From positions 1 to 26,610 of the forward strand of contig CAYRSN010000017.1 in assembly GCA_964427185.1 (NCBI GenBank): a DNA stretch of 26,610 nucleotides. The letters are read 5' to 3'. The DNA comes from Sulfurivirga sp964427185. Lineage in GTDB: Bacteria > Pseudomonadota > Gammaproteobacteria > Thiomicrospirales > Thiomicrospiraceae. The notes under the pieces are model-generated. The model ran no database searches. It was not told the origin of the DNA and saw only the letters and a program-made list of their open reading frames with translations. The position numbers and the translations under genes are program-made. Of this stretch, positions 6,822 through 15,302 are shown in pieces; the stretch's first letter is position 1; every line of letters starts with the position of its first letter.

Positions 6822-9800
6822 ATGCAAATCATTTGGGGTCATGCGGCACTGAGCGCCTTTCGTATTAACAAGTTACTGGAAAAACTAAACACATGTGGTG
6901 AGGTATGTGCACTCGAAGCACGTTATGTCTATTTTGTGGATAACCCGCCGCATGATGATCAGGGGCAGGCAGTTTTGCATCAGCTGCTCAATGATCAGAC
7001 AGCACCTTTGGAGGTAACGACTGCACCCCAGCTGGTGGTGATTCCTCGTTTTGGCACCATTTCCCCCTGGGCCAGTAAGGCGACAGATATTGCACATACC
7101 TGTGGCTTAAGCACGGTACAGCGTATAGAACGCGGGATTGCCTATTGGTTGGAAGGTGTGGAGGCCGCACAGCTGCAGGAAATGGCGAAAATACTGCATG
7201 ATCCGATGATGCAGGTGGTGATTGAGGATCTGCACGAGGCGGAGCGCCTGTTTGAGGTGCATGAGCCAAAGCCGATGGTGTCTGTTGACCTTCTTGGGCA
7301 GGGAAAAGCGGCTTTGGTGCAGGCAAACCAGGAAATGGGGCTGGCACTGAGTGAAGATGAAATTGAATATCTTTTAAATAGCTATCAAAAGCTTGGGCGC
7401 AATCCAACCGATGCGGAGCTGATGATGTTTGCCCAGGCCAACTCAGAGCATTGTCGCCATAAAATTTTTAATGCCAGCTGGACTATTGACGGGGAAGAAA
7501 AGCCCCATAGCCTGTTTGGCATGATCCGAAACACCTACCATCATCATAATGAAAATATCTTATCCGCCTATGCGGATAATGCGGCTGTGATCAAGGGGTT
7601 TGCGGCACGTCGGTTTTTCCCTCATATGGAAACCGGTGTGTATCAGGCGCATCAGGAACCGGTGCACATTCAGATTAAGGTGGAAACCCATAACCACCCG
7701 ACGGCAATTTCCCCCTGGCCCGGGGCTGCGACAGGTTCCGGTGGTGAAATTCGCGATGAAGGTGCCACGGGGCAGGGTGCTAAACCTAAAGCGGGCTTAA
7801 CCGGCTTTACCGTATCGAATTTAAACCTCGAAACACTGCCACAACCGTGGGAGCATCACTACGGCAAACCGGGACGGATTGCTTCGGCATTTGAAATCAT
7901 GCTGGAAGGACCACTGGGGGCTGCAGCCTATAACAATGAATTCGGCCGTCCCGCTATATGTGGCTATTTCCGCACCTATGAAGTGCCTTTCATGACTCAC
8001 GATGGCGTGGAAATGCGCGGTTATCACAAGCCTGTCATGCTGGCTGGAGGGCTGGGTAACATCCGTGAAATGCATGTGCAGAAACAGCCTATTCCAGTCG
8101 GTGCGAAGCTGGTTGTATTAGGCGGGCCTGCCATGCTGATCGGCTTAGGCGGTGGTGCCGCCTCTTCCGTAGACAGTGGTGCGGGCAGTGAACAACTGGA
8201 TTTTGCCTCCGTACAACGGGAAAACCCGGAAATGGAACGCCGGGCACAGGAGGTGATTGACCGTTGCTGCTGGCTGGGCGAGGCAACCCCCATTGCGTCC
8301 ATCCATGATGTAGGTGCCGGTGGGCTATCCAATGCTTTTCCTGAACTGGTGAATGATGCCGGTAAAGGAGGAGCATTTGAGCTGAGGGAGATCCCTTGCG
8401 ATGAGCCTGGCATGTCGCCTATGGAGATCTGGTGTAATGAGTCCCAGGAGCGTTATGTACTGGCCATCTATCCGGATCGTCTGGAGCAGTTTATTGAAAT
8501 TTGTCGGCGTGAGCGTTGTCCCTATGCCGTAATTGGTGAGGCGACCGAAGCACAGCAGCTTAAGGTGCATGATCGCTATTTTGAGAATAACCCGGTGGAT
8601 TTGCCTCTGAATGTACTGCTGGGCAAACCACCGCGCATGCATCGTGATGTAACGCGGCGTGATCTGCCCCAAGCAGGCTTTGAAACAGAGGTGTTGGCAT
8701 TTGATGAGGTAGTATCCCGCTTGCTTCAGCTGCCGACCATTGCGGATAAGAGTTTTTTGATCACTATCGGCGATCGCACCATTACCGGTCAGGTGGCGCG
8801 TGATCAGATGGTAGGGCCGTGGCAGGTACCGGTGGCGGACTGTGGTGTCACGCTGACCGACTATGAAGGCTATACCGGCGAAGCCATGGCGATGGGAGAG
8901 CGTCCCGCGGTCGCACTGACTAACCCTAAGGCTTCGGCGCGCTTGTGTATTGCGGAAGCGATTACCAATATTGCAGCGGCTCGTATTGCACGGCTGAGTG
9001 ATATCAAGTTATCTGCTAACTGGATGGCGGCAGCAGGCCATCCTGGTGAGGATGCGAAGCTCTATGATGCGGTCGAGGCGGTGGGGATGGAGCTCTGTCC
9101 GGCATTGAACCTGACGGTGCCGGTAGGCAAGGACTCCCTTTCCATGCGTACCGTATGGGAGGAAAACGGTGTTTCAAAAGCCGTCACGTCTCCGGTTACG
9201 CTTGTGATTTCTGCCTTTGCACCGGTGGTCGATGCCCGCAAAACCTTGACACCGCAGCTGCGCACCGATCGTGGCACAAGCAAACTTCTGCTGATTGACC
9301 TGGGGAGAGGGCAGCACCGTATTGGTGGAAGCTGCCTGGCGCAGGTTTATAACCAGGTGGGGGACGCGACGGCGGATCTGGATCGTGCGGAAGACTTAAA
9401 AGCGCTGTTTGATGCGGTGCAGGCTTTGAATGAAGCCGGTCTAATCTGGGCGTATCATGACCGTTCCGATGGCGGGCTGGTTGTTACACTGGCGGAAATG
9501 GCATTTGCCGGGCAGTGTGGCTTTGATGTGGAGCTGGCACCTTTAGGTAACCGAACCATTGCAGCGTTGTGTGCAGAAGAGCCGGGCGCGGTGTTACAGG
9601 TGCCGGCCGACAGCCTGAAAGCGGTTGAGCGTATTTTGCATACCCATGGTTTGAGTGATTGTAGCCACTGGTTGGGCGAGGTGCGTGAAGATGATCGGTT
9701 GATTTTCCGCCGGGAAGGGCTGGTCTGGCATGAAGCAGATCGTGCCGACTGGCAGCAGAAGTGGTCTGCCACAACCTTTGCCATGCAAAAAGCAAGGGAC

Positions 9801-10688
9801 AATGCAGATGTGGTAGCCGAAGCAGAAGCTTTGCAGCGGGCTTCTAAGGCTCAGCGTGCACTTAAGGCATCGCTGACGTTTGATGTGGAAGAAAATGTGG
9901 CCGCGCCCTATCTGAATCAGGGCGCTCAGCCTAAGGTCGCCATTTTGCGGGAGCAAGGCGTAAATGGCCAGCAGGAGATGGCCGCTGCCTTTACCTTGGC
10001 CGGCTTTGAAGCGGTGGACGTTCACATGGAGGATTTGCTTAGCGGACGGTTGACCTTGGCAGACTTTAAAGGCCTGGTGGCCTGTGGCGGTTTTTCCTAC
10101 GGTGATGTGCTGGGTGCCGGACGCGGCTGGGCAAGCAGTATTCTGTTTAACGCTCAGACACGGGATATTTTTGAGGCATTTTTCCATCGTCCGGATACTT
10201 TCTCCTTGGGCGTGTGTAATGGCTGTCAGATGCTTTCCAATCTGAAAACCCTGATTCCTGGCGCCGAGCACTGGCCGAAGTTTGTACGGAATGCCTCCGA
10301 GCAGTTTGAAGCGCGTTTATCACTGGTGGAAGTGACAGACTCTCCCTCTGTTCTTCTGGAGGGTATGGCAGGCTCCATCATGCCGGTGGCAGTGGCACAT
10401 GGTGAAGGACGTGTGCAATTTGCAGAAGAAGCTGCGCAGGCACAAGCGGTTTTGGCAGTGCGCTATGTGGATGGACTGGGGCAGCCTGCTGAAACCTATC
10501 CTTTGAATCCTAACGGCTCGGAAGGCGGGATGACAGGGTTTACCACACTGGATGGACGTGTCACCATTATGATGCCGCACCCGGAGCGTGTTTTCCGTGC
10601 GGTGCAGTATAGCTGGGCACCGGAGTCCTGGCAGGAGCGTGCCCCTTGGCGGCGATTGTTTGAAAACGCCCGTAAGTGGGTGTCGTAA
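6822..10688 (+). CDS. purL: Phosphoribosylformylglycinamidine synthase, fused form
   Basis: Fourth step of purine biosynthesis: FGAR + Gln + ATP to FGAM. 1288 residues from the ATG at 6822, close to the 1295 of E. coli, the large single-chain type. The start is chosen because GGGAG lies 7 nt upstream and the product begins MQIIWGHAALSAFR; an upstream ATG (6771) would add 17 residues running through a hairpin. Order: N-terminal PurS-like domain, linker, two AIRS-type synthetase halves (including HKIFNASW, KVETHNHPTAISP, GGEIRDEGATG and DGSDGG-like HDRSDGGL), then a class I glutaminase with nucleophile C1132 (GVCNGCQML) and H1253/E1255 (PHPERVF). No other pur gene is visible nearby. Confidence 0.98.
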   Translation: MQIIWGHAALSAFRINKLLEKLNTCGEVCALEARYVYFVDNPPHDDQGQAVLHQLLNDQTAPLEVTTAPQLVVIPRFGTISPWASKATDIAHTCGLSTVQRIERGIAYWLEGVEAAQLQEMAKILHDPMMQVVIEDLHEAERLFEVHEPKPMVSVDLLGQGKAALVQANQEMGLALSEDEIEYLLNSYQKLGRNPTDAELMMFAQANSEHCRHKIFNASWTIDGEEKPHSLFGMIRNTYHHHNENILSAYADNAAVIKGFAARRFFPHMETGVYQAHQEPVHIQIKVETHNHPTAISPWPGAATGSGGEIRDEGATGQGAKPKAGLTGFTVSNLNLETLPQPWEHHYGKPGRIASAFEIMLEGPLGAAAYNNEFGRPAICGYFRTYEVPFMTHDGVEMRGYHKPVMLAGGLGNIREMHVQKQPIPVGAKLVVLGGPAMLIGLGGGAASSVDSGAGSEQLDFASVQRENPEMERRAQEVIDRCCWLGEATPIASIHDVGAGGLSNAFPELVNDAGKGGAFELREIPCDEPGMSPMEIWCNESQERYVLAIYPDRLEQFIEICRRERCPYAVIGEATEAQQLKVHDRYFENNPVDLPLNVLLGKPPRMHRDVTRRDLPQAGFETEVLAFDEVVSRLLQLPTIADKSFLITIGDRTITGQVARDQMVGPWQVPVADCGVTLTDYEGYTGEAMAMGERPAVALTNPKASARLCIAEAITNIAAARIARLSDIKLSANWMAAAGHPGEDAKLYDAVEAVGMELCPALNLTVPVGKDSLSMRTVWEENGVSKAVTSPVTLVISAFAPVVDARKTLTPQLRTDRGTSKLLLIDLGRGQHRIGGSCLAQVYNQVGDATADLDRAEDLKALFDAVQALNEAGLIWAYHDRSDGGLVVTLAEMAFAGQCGFDVELAPLGNRTIAALCAEEPGAVLQVPADSLKAVERILHTHGLSDCSHWLGEVREDDRLIFRREGLVWHEADRADWQQKWSATTFAMQKARDNADVVAEAEALQRASKAQRALKASLTFDVEENVAAPYLNQGAQPKVAILREQGVNGQQEMAAAFTLAGFEAVDVHMEDLLSGRLTLADFKGLVACGGFSYGDVLGAGRGWASSILFNAQTRDIFEAFFHRPDTFSLGVCNGCQMLSNLKTLIPGAEHWPKFVRNASEQFEARLSLVEVTDSPSVLLEGMAGSIMPVAVAHGEGRVQFAEEAAQAQAVLAVRYVDGLGQPAETYPLNPNGSEGGMTGFTTLDGRVTIMMPHPERVFRAVQYSWAPESWQERAPWRRLFENARKWVS

Positions 10689-10833
10689 ATTTATTTATCT
10701 TTGGATAAGAAATTGTTTTGCTAAATATAGGGGTTTGGGTTAGACAGGATTTCGCTAACTGAGTAAGATTAGAAAATCATTATTCGCTATTGTCTGGCGT
10801 CTGATATGAATAACCACAACCAAGGAGCAAGTA

Positions 10834-12750
10834 ATGTCACTCAATCGTCGTGAATTTATGCACATTATGGGGGTTGCTGCCGCAGCAGGTATGTTGCCCG
10901 GGGCAGCCAAGGCCATGTCCGGAAAGCCTGGCCAGGGCTCGCTGGACACCATGGAGACAGCCTATAACCTGCCTTTGAAAGGCAAGGTGCGGATTTTGCA
11001 TATCACGGATACGCATGCGCAGCTGAAGCCAATCTATTTCCGTGAGCCAAACGTGAACCTGGGAGTTGGGCCATGGGAAGGTAAGCTGCCACATGTGGTG
11101 GGACACAATTTGCTCAAGCGTTTGGGGCTGAAAGCGGGTACCCCGGAGGCGCATGCCTTTACATTCCTGAATTTCCAGGAAGCTGCCGAAACTTATGGTA
11201 AGGTGGGCGGATTTGCACACCTGAAAACTTTGTTAGATCGTTTGCGTGACCAAGCAGGTGGCAAGCAGAATACCCTTACTATGGATGGTGGTGATCTGTG
11301 GCACGGCTCCGCGACGGCTCTGTGGACACGTGGTCAAGATATGGTAGAAGCCTCGAATCTGATCGGGCTGGATATTATGACCGGACACTGGGAATTTACC
11401 TATACCGAAGAAGAGGTGCTGCGCAACCTGAGCAAATTCAAAGGTGAGTTCCTGGCACAGAATATCCGTGTTAAGGAAGATGCGCTCTTTGGGGATGAAT
11501 ATCCGGAAATGGTCGCGAAATACGGCGGCATCGGTCTGTACAATGAAGATGAAGCGCGTCCATTTAAGCCTTATACCGTAAAAGTCGTCAACGGCGAGCG
11601 TATTGCGGTGATTGGGCAGGCCTTCCCGCGTACGGCAAATGCGAACCCACGTGCCAACTTCCCGGACTGGTCATTTGGGTTGCGTGAAGATGAGTTGCGT
11701 GATTTGATTACACATATTCAGGAAAAAGAAAAACCGGCCGCCATTATCATGATTTCTCACAATGGGATGGACGTGGATCAGAAAATGGCCAGCCGCGTAC
11801 CGGGGCTGGATGCAATTTTCGGCGGTCATACGCACGACGGTATCCCGACCACGATCAATGTGAAGCGTCCTAACGGTGGCGTGTGCTATGTCACCAATGC
11901 CGGTTCTCAGGGCAAGTTTGTCGGTGTGATGGATTTGGATATTAAAAACGGTAAGCTGGTGGGTGTGGATTACCATCTGTTGCCAGTATTCTCCAATATT
12001 CTGCCGGCGGATAAGGAAGTAACGGCATTTTTGGATAAGCTCTATGCAACCAAATATGACACCAACATCATTGAATCACGCAACCCGGATTTCTACTACA
12101 GCAAGGATCGTTTGGGTAAGACCTACGGTGAAATCCTTTCCGAGGAGCTGGCAACTGCGCCGATGGTACTGTATCGTCGGGGGAACTTTATCGGGACCTG
12201 GGATCAGATCTGCGTAAATGCCTTGCGTGAGGAACATGATACCCAAATCGCACTGTCTGCCGGTGTACGTTGGGGGACTTCCGTCTTGGCAGGGCAGCCT
12301 ATCACTATGGAACGTGTGATGGATCAGACTTCCATGACCTATGGCGAAACTTACCGCTCTGAAATGAGTGGTGCGCAGATTAAGGACATGCTGGAAGGGA
12401 TTGCTGAAAACCTGTTCCAGAAGGATCCTTACCTGCAGTCCGGCGGAGATATGGTGCGTGTAGGTGGCCTGGACTATACCATTGAGCCGGGGGCTGAATT
12501 CGGAAAACGTATCAGCAATATTGTGCTGGACGATGGTACACAGGTCGAGCCGGATAAAAAATATACCGTTGCCGGCTGGGCACAGGTGGATCAGGTGGGC
12601 AAAGGTCGCCTGATGTGGGATGTGGTGGCGGATTATCTGCGTCGTCATAAAAATGACCTGGATAAACAGTTGGAGAAAGTCAACCGTCCAACGCTGAAAG
12701 GCGTGAAAGGTAATCCGGGAATTGAGGCGTATGAAGGTAAACTGATCTGA
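10834..12750 (+). CDS. soxB: SoxB thiosulfohydrolase (sulfate thiol esterase)
   Basis: Periplasmic di-manganese enzyme of the Sox pathway that hydrolyses the terminal sulfone from SoxYZ-bound thiosulfate, releasing sulfate. 638 residues. The N-terminus has a Tat-like signal (LNRREFMHIMG, Ala-rich, AAKA near residue 27). The metallophosphoesterase-type domain has ITDTHAQLKP (D59, H61), GGDLWHGSATALWTRG, GHWEFTY, SHNGMDVD and GGHTHDGIP. A C-terminal 5'-nucleotidase-like domain follows from about residue 390. The DTHAQLKPIYFREP and GHWEFTY motifs are SoxB-like rather than those of ordinary UshA 5'-nucleotidases. AAGGAG precedes the ATG. No soxXAYZ or soxCD genes adjoin it. It marks the organism as a thiosulfate oxidiser by inference. 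Confidence 0.95.
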   Translation: MSLNRREFMHIMGVAAAAGMLPGAAKAMSGKPGQGSLDTMETAYNLPLKGKVRILHITDTHAQLKPIYFREPNVNLGVGPWEGKLPHVVGHNLLKRLGLKAGTPEAHAFTFLNFQEAAETYGKVGGFAHLKTLLDRLRDQAGGKQNTLTMDGGDLWHGSATALWTRGQDMVEASNLIGLDIMTGHWEFTYTEEEVLRNLSKFKGEFLAQNIRVKEDALFGDEYPEMVAKYGGIGLYNEDEARPFKPYTVKVVNGERIAVIGQAFPRTANANPRANFPDWSFGLREDELRDLITHIQEKEKPAAIIMISHNGMDVDQKMASRVPGLDAIFGGHTHDGIPTTINVKRPNGGVCYVTNAGSQGKFVGVMDLDIKNGKLVGVDYHLLPVFSNILPADKEVTAFLDKLYATKYDTNIIESRNPDFYYSKDRLGKTYGEILSEELATAPMVLYRRGNFIGTWDQICVNALREEHDTQIALSAGVRWGTSVLAGQPITMERVMDQTSMTYGETYRSEMSGAQIKDMLEGIAENLFQKDPYLQSGGDMVRVGGLDYTIEPGAEFGKRISNIVLDDGTQVEPDKKYTVAGWAQVDQVGKGRLMWDVVADYLRRHKNDLDKQLEKVNRPTLKGVKGNPGIEAYEGKLI

Positions 12751-12772
12751 TTTCTGGCCTGATTCTCCCGAT

Positions 12773-12803
12773 AAAAGCCTGACATTGCGTCGGGCTTTTG
12801 TTG
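12773..12803 (+). terminator. soxB rho-independent terminator
   Basis: 11-bp stem AAAAGCCTGAC / GTCGGGCTTTT (one T-G wobble) with loop ATTGC, then TTTTGTTGTTTT, 22 bp after the soxB stop. Its last T residues overlap the left arm of the next inverted repeat (12797-12846). Confidence 0.85.
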
Positions 12804-12846
12804 TTTTCCAAATGTGAATGTGCAATCACATTTGGAAAACAACAAA
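12797..12846. repeat. Perfect 21-bp inverted repeat before minC
   Basis: Arms 12797-12817 and 12826-12846 are exact reverse complements separated by 8 nt (ATGTGCAA). The repeat ends 13 nt before the minC ATG and 5 nt before its AGGA box. Neither strand shows a T run after the stem, so it is not an ordinary terminator. The centre reads AAATGTGA-N8-TCACATTT: CRP/FNR-family half-sites (TGTGA/TCACA) but with spacing 8 instead of the 6 of CRP sites. It may be an operator or a stable 5'-UTR hairpin controlling minC; neither is shown. Confidence 0.9.
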
Positions 12847-12859
12847 CAGTCAGGATGTT

Positions 12860-13552
12860 ATGGATAAAGCGGTAGAACTTAAAGGCTCAGTGATGTCATT
12901 TACGGTGCTGAAGGTGCGCACTGGAGACATTGATGCAGTTAAAGCGGGTATTGAGGAAAAAGTCCGCCAGGCACCGGGCTTTTTTCATCAGGTGCCAGTG
13001 GTCATTGAACCATTGATTGAACAGTTGGATGCAACCTTTTTGCCGCTGCTGGTGGAGTTTCTGACGCAGCAGGGGATGGTTCCCATTGGGGTACGCAGTG
13101 AAGCCCCCCTTATTAAAACACAGGCCGAGCTTTCGGGGCTGGCTGTTTTTGATCCAAACAAAAAGCAGGCGCGCCAGAGCACTCAGCGTGAGCAGGTGCC
13201 CGATAAAGCCGCACGGCCTGCTTCTGTTTCGGCAATGGTGGTTTCGCAGGCAGTGCGTTCCGGCCAGCAGGTTTATGCTCAGGGGCGGGATCTGGTGGTG
13301 ATAGGCAGCGTTAATCCGGGAGCAGAGGTTTATGCGGATGGACATATTCACATTTATGGTGCACTGAAAGGACGCGCTTTTGCAGGTGCCAAAGGCGCGC
13401 AACATGCGCGGATTTTTGTGCATCAGTTTGATCCCGAGCTGGTGTGTATTGCCGGGCTTTATCAGCTGGCGGATGACTTACCGCAAACCCTGTTGAAAAA
13501 ACCGTGTCTAATCACGCTGGTGGATGAACAGCTGAAGTTTGATCCCCTATAA
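12860..13552 (+). CDS. minC: Septum site-determining protein MinC
   Basis: 230-residue FtsZ-assembly inhibitor that, with MinD, blocks septation at the poles (E. coli MinC has 231 residues). The N-terminal FtsZ-binding domain covers about residues 8-110. A variable linker with a basic Gln-rich stretch follows. The C-terminal beta-helix domain starts near VRSGQQVYAQGRDLVVIG and contains NPGAEVYADG and GALKGRAFAGAKG, the MinD/septum-binding part. The ATG at 12860 follows AGGA; an upstream in-frame ATG at 12818 lies inside the inverted repeat loop and would add 14 unconserved residues. First gene of minCDE; minD starts 37 bp downstream. Confidence 0.96.
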   Translation: MDKAVELKGSVMSFTVLKVRTGDIDAVKAGIEEKVRQAPGFFHQVPVVIEPLIEQLDATFLPLLVEFLTQQGMVPIGVRSEAPLIKTQAELSGLAVFDPNKKQARQSTQREQVPDKAARPASVSAMVVSQAVRSGQQVYAQGRDLVVIGSVNPGAEVYADGHIHIYGALKGRAFAGAKGAQHARIFVHQFDPELVCIAGLYQLADDLPQTLLKKPCLITLVDEQLKFDPL

Positions 13553-13589
13553 TGATGTGCATTTAAAAAAATAGCAGAAGGATTAAGCC

Positions 13590-14399
13590 GTGGCAAAAGT
13601 CGTAACAGTAACTTCCGGTAAAGGTGGGGTCGGTAAAACGACCACAAGTGCAAGCTTTGCAGCAGGGCTGGCGGAAAAAGGGCATAAAACGGTCGTGATT
13701 GATTTCGATGTGGGGCTGCGCAACTTGGACTTGATCATGGGGTGCGAACGCCGCGTTGTGTATGATTTTGTGAATGTGGTGCAGCAGGAAGCCAGCCTGA
13801 AGCAGGCGTTAATTAAAGATAAAAAAGATCCCAATCTTTATATTCTGGCAGCGTCTCAGACACGTGATAAGGATGCACTGACCAAAGAAGGGGTCGGGCG
13901 TGTGATTGATGAATTAAAAGAGATGGGATTTGAATATATTGTCTGTGATTCGCCTGCGGGCATTGAAAAAGGCGCTCAGCTGGCTTTGTATTATGCGGAT
14001 GAAGCACTGGTTGTTACTAATCCGGAAGTCTCCTCCGTGCGTGACTCCGACCGTATTTTGGGGATTTTGCAGTCCAAATCCAAAAAAGCGGAAGAAGGAG
14101 GTGTGGTGAAGGAGCACCTGGTGCTGACACGCTACAACCCTGAGCGCGTGGACAGTGGAGAAATGATGGGCTGGCAGGATATTACCGAGCTGCTGGGCGT
14201 GGAGCTGTTGGGGGTTGTGCCAGAAGATGAAGAAGTACTGAATGCTTCCAATGCGGGCATGCCCGTATTGCGTATGCCTGAAGCCAATGCGGCGCAAGCC
14301 TATCGGGATATTGTAGGGCGGTTTCTGGGAGAGGAGATTCCGCAACGCTTTTTAACGGCGGAAAAGAAAGGTCTGCTGAAAAAACTGTTTGGGAAATAA
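13590..14399 (+). CDS. minD: Septum site-determining ATPase MinD
   Basis: 269-residue membrane-associated ParA-type ATPase that recruits MinC and oscillates under MinE control. It starts with GTG at 13590, preceded by AGAAGGA. The deviant Walker A GKGGVGKTT begins at residue 10, with signature K11 and K16. Switch regions DFDVGLRNLD and CDSPAGIEKGA are present. The C-terminal amphipathic membrane-targeting helix (KKGLLKKLFGK) is intact. Full family length (E. coli 270). minE begins 3 nt after its stop. Confidence 0.98.
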   Translation: MAKVVTVTSGKGGVGKTTTSASFAAGLAEKGHKTVVIDFDVGLRNLDLIMGCERRVVYDFVNVVQQEASLKQALIKDKKDPNLYILAASQTRDKDALTKEGVGRVIDELKEMGFEYIVCDSPAGIEKGAQLALYYADEALVVTNPEVSSVRDSDRILGILQSKSKKAEEGGVVKEHLVLTRYNPERVDSGEMMGWQDITELLGVELLGVVPEDEEVLNASNAGMPVLRMPEANAAQAYRDIVGRFLGEEIPQRFLTAEKKGLLKKLFGK

Positions 14400-14402
14400 G
14401 TC

Positions 14403-14666
14403 ATGAGTATTTTGGACTATCTGACAGGACGAGGCCGTAAAAAAACCAGTGCGGAGCAGGCAAAAGAGCGTCTGAAAATGGTACTGGTGCATGAAAGTGG
14501 CCGTAACCCAAGTGCGGACTTTTTGCCGCAGATGCGAGAAGAAATTCTGGCCGTGATCAGTAAGTATGTGGAGATTGACCAAGAGCAGCTACAGATCAGC
14601 TTGGACAGGGCTGATGGCTACGAAGTACTGGAGCTGAATGTTGTCATTCCTGAGCATAACAAATGA
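14403..14666 (+). CDS. minE: Cell division topological specificity factor MinE
   Basis: 87-residue protein (E. coli 88) that stimulates the MinD ATPase and confines MinCD to the poles. The N-terminal membrane-binding and anti-MinCD segment starts MSILDYLTGRGRKK and runs through the contact helix region AEQAKERLKMVLVHE. The topological specificity domain follows (about 32-87), with PQMREEILAVISKYV and the acidic/aromatic dimer strand. Begins 3 nt after minD, no strong separate ribosome-binding site, so translational coupling is likely. Last gene of the operon. Confidence 0.97.
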   Translation: MSILDYLTGRGRKKTSAEQAKERLKMVLVHESGRNPSADFLPQMREEILAVISKYVEIDQEQLQISLDRADGYEVLELNVVIPEHNK

Positions 14667-14697
14667 TATAGGCCGATACGGAAGTTAACTTTCAGAC

Positions 14698-14729
14698 AAA
14701 ACCGCTCTAATACAAAAGGACGGTTTTTT
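14698..14729 (+). terminator. Probable terminator after minCDE
   Basis: 7-bp stem AAAACCG / CGGTTTT with a 16-nt loop and a run of six T. The large loop makes it weaker than average. It ends 4 bp before the left end of the MITE-like element. Confidence 0.5.
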
Positions 14730-14733
14730 ATTA

Positions 14734-15003
14734 GGCACCTCTGCAAAACCCTGAACGGTCGCGACAGTGGCGATTTTGGTTCAGGCCAAGGCGCGCCGAA
14801 CGTGGCATAGTTATTCTATGCGAGTGAGGCGCAACACAGGCATTGAGCCGAAATCACCCTGTCCCTGCGGGTTGCGGTGGGATGGCGGCATCTGCTGTGT
14901 TGCTCGCCTTGAATTGGGCACCACCCAATCCTGCGGCTCGCGCCTTGCCTCTGCCGCCATCGCACACGCAACGCGAGCGCATTCAGGGTTTTGCGGAGGT
15001 GCC
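14734..15003. mobile_element. MITE-like element, 270 bp with 22-bp terminal inverted repeats
   Basis: Ends 14734-14755 (GGCACCTCTGCAAAACCC...) and 14982-15003 are inverted repeats with a single mismatch (T/C at position 9). TTA precedes the left end and TTA is found one base past the right end, a possible but uncertain 3-bp target duplication. The interior is GC-rich and self-complementary: AGGCG...CAACACAG at about 14827-14838 matches the reverse of CTGTGTTGCTCGCC at about 14896-14909, and a 6-bp hairpin GCATAG-TTATT-CTATGC lies at 14805-14821. No transposase; ORFs inside have no family features. The ends look like those of IS5-related elements from memory only. This explains most of the 388-bp gene-free stretch 14667-15054. 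Confidence 0.8.
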
Positions 15004-15054
15004 TTTATATTTTTTGAAGTTTGAGCACTGAGAAAAAAGGGAGTGAGACGAAAG

Positions 15055-15131
15055 TGGTAGGCGCGACTGGAGTCGAACCAGCGACCCCCACCATGTCAAG
15101 GTGGTGCTCTAACCAGCTGAGCTACGCGCCT
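15055..15131 (-). tRNA. tRNA-Val (anticodon GAC)
   Basis: 77 nt with encoded CCA. Acceptor AGGCGCG/CGCGCCT, D-arm GCTC...GAGC, anticodon stem CCACC/GGTGG with loop TTGACAT (GAC), T-arm GGTTCGAGTCC. Lies 28 nt downstream of tRNA-Leu on the same strand and probably shares its promoter. Confidence 0.95.
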
Positions 15132-15159
15132 ACAGAATCTATCGTGCTAAAGATAAAGA

Positions 15160-15246
15160 TGGTACCAGCGGCCGGAGTCGAACCGGCACGGGTTTTACCC
15201 CATCGGATTTTGAATCCGACGCGTCTACCAGTTCCGCCACGCTGGC
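15160..15246 (-). tRNA. tRNA-Leu (anticodon CAA)
   Basis: 87 nt, class II with long variable arm and encoded CCA. Acceptor GCCAGCG/CGCTGGT (G1-U72 pair, as in some E. coli leucine tRNAs). Anticodon stem TCGGA/TCCGA with loop TTCAAAA (CAA, reads UUG). T-arm GGTTCGACTCC. Confidence 0.95.
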
Positions 15247-15260
15247 ACGATAGACCGCAA

Positions 15261-15289
15261 ATTTTAAGGCGCATGTGGTGTCAAGTCAA
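15261..15289 (-). promoter_or_regulatory. Promoter of the tRNA-Leu/tRNA-Val unit
   Basis: On the minus strand: TTGACT (15289-15284), 17-bp spacer, TAAAAT (15266-15261), 15 bp before the mature 5' end of tRNA-Leu. Strong sigma-70 match at the right distance. It starts 14 bp past the lon end palindrome. Confidence 0.7.
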
Positions 15290-15302
15290 GCAAACTTTGC
15301 AT

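Noticed and set aside
9594..10271. 225-aa minus-strand ORF inside purL
   Set aside because: Lies wholly within the conserved PurL synthetase/glutaminase coding region; composition looks like reverse-frame noise.
12076..12825. 249-aa minus-strand ORF opposite the soxB end
   Set aside because: Antisense to conserved SoxB sequence and runs through its terminator; no family features.
12804..12839. Canonical CRP site
   Set aside because: The half-sites TGTGA/TCACA are right but the spacer is 8 rather than 6 bp.
12797..12846. Second soxB terminator
   Set aside because: The stem is perfect but no T run follows on either strand, so an intrinsic terminator is not supported.
14767..15031. ORFs of 85 and 62 aa between minE and tRNA-Val
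   Set aside because: They lie inside the MITE-like element or across its end; low-complexity Ala/Arg/Pro content, no start signal.
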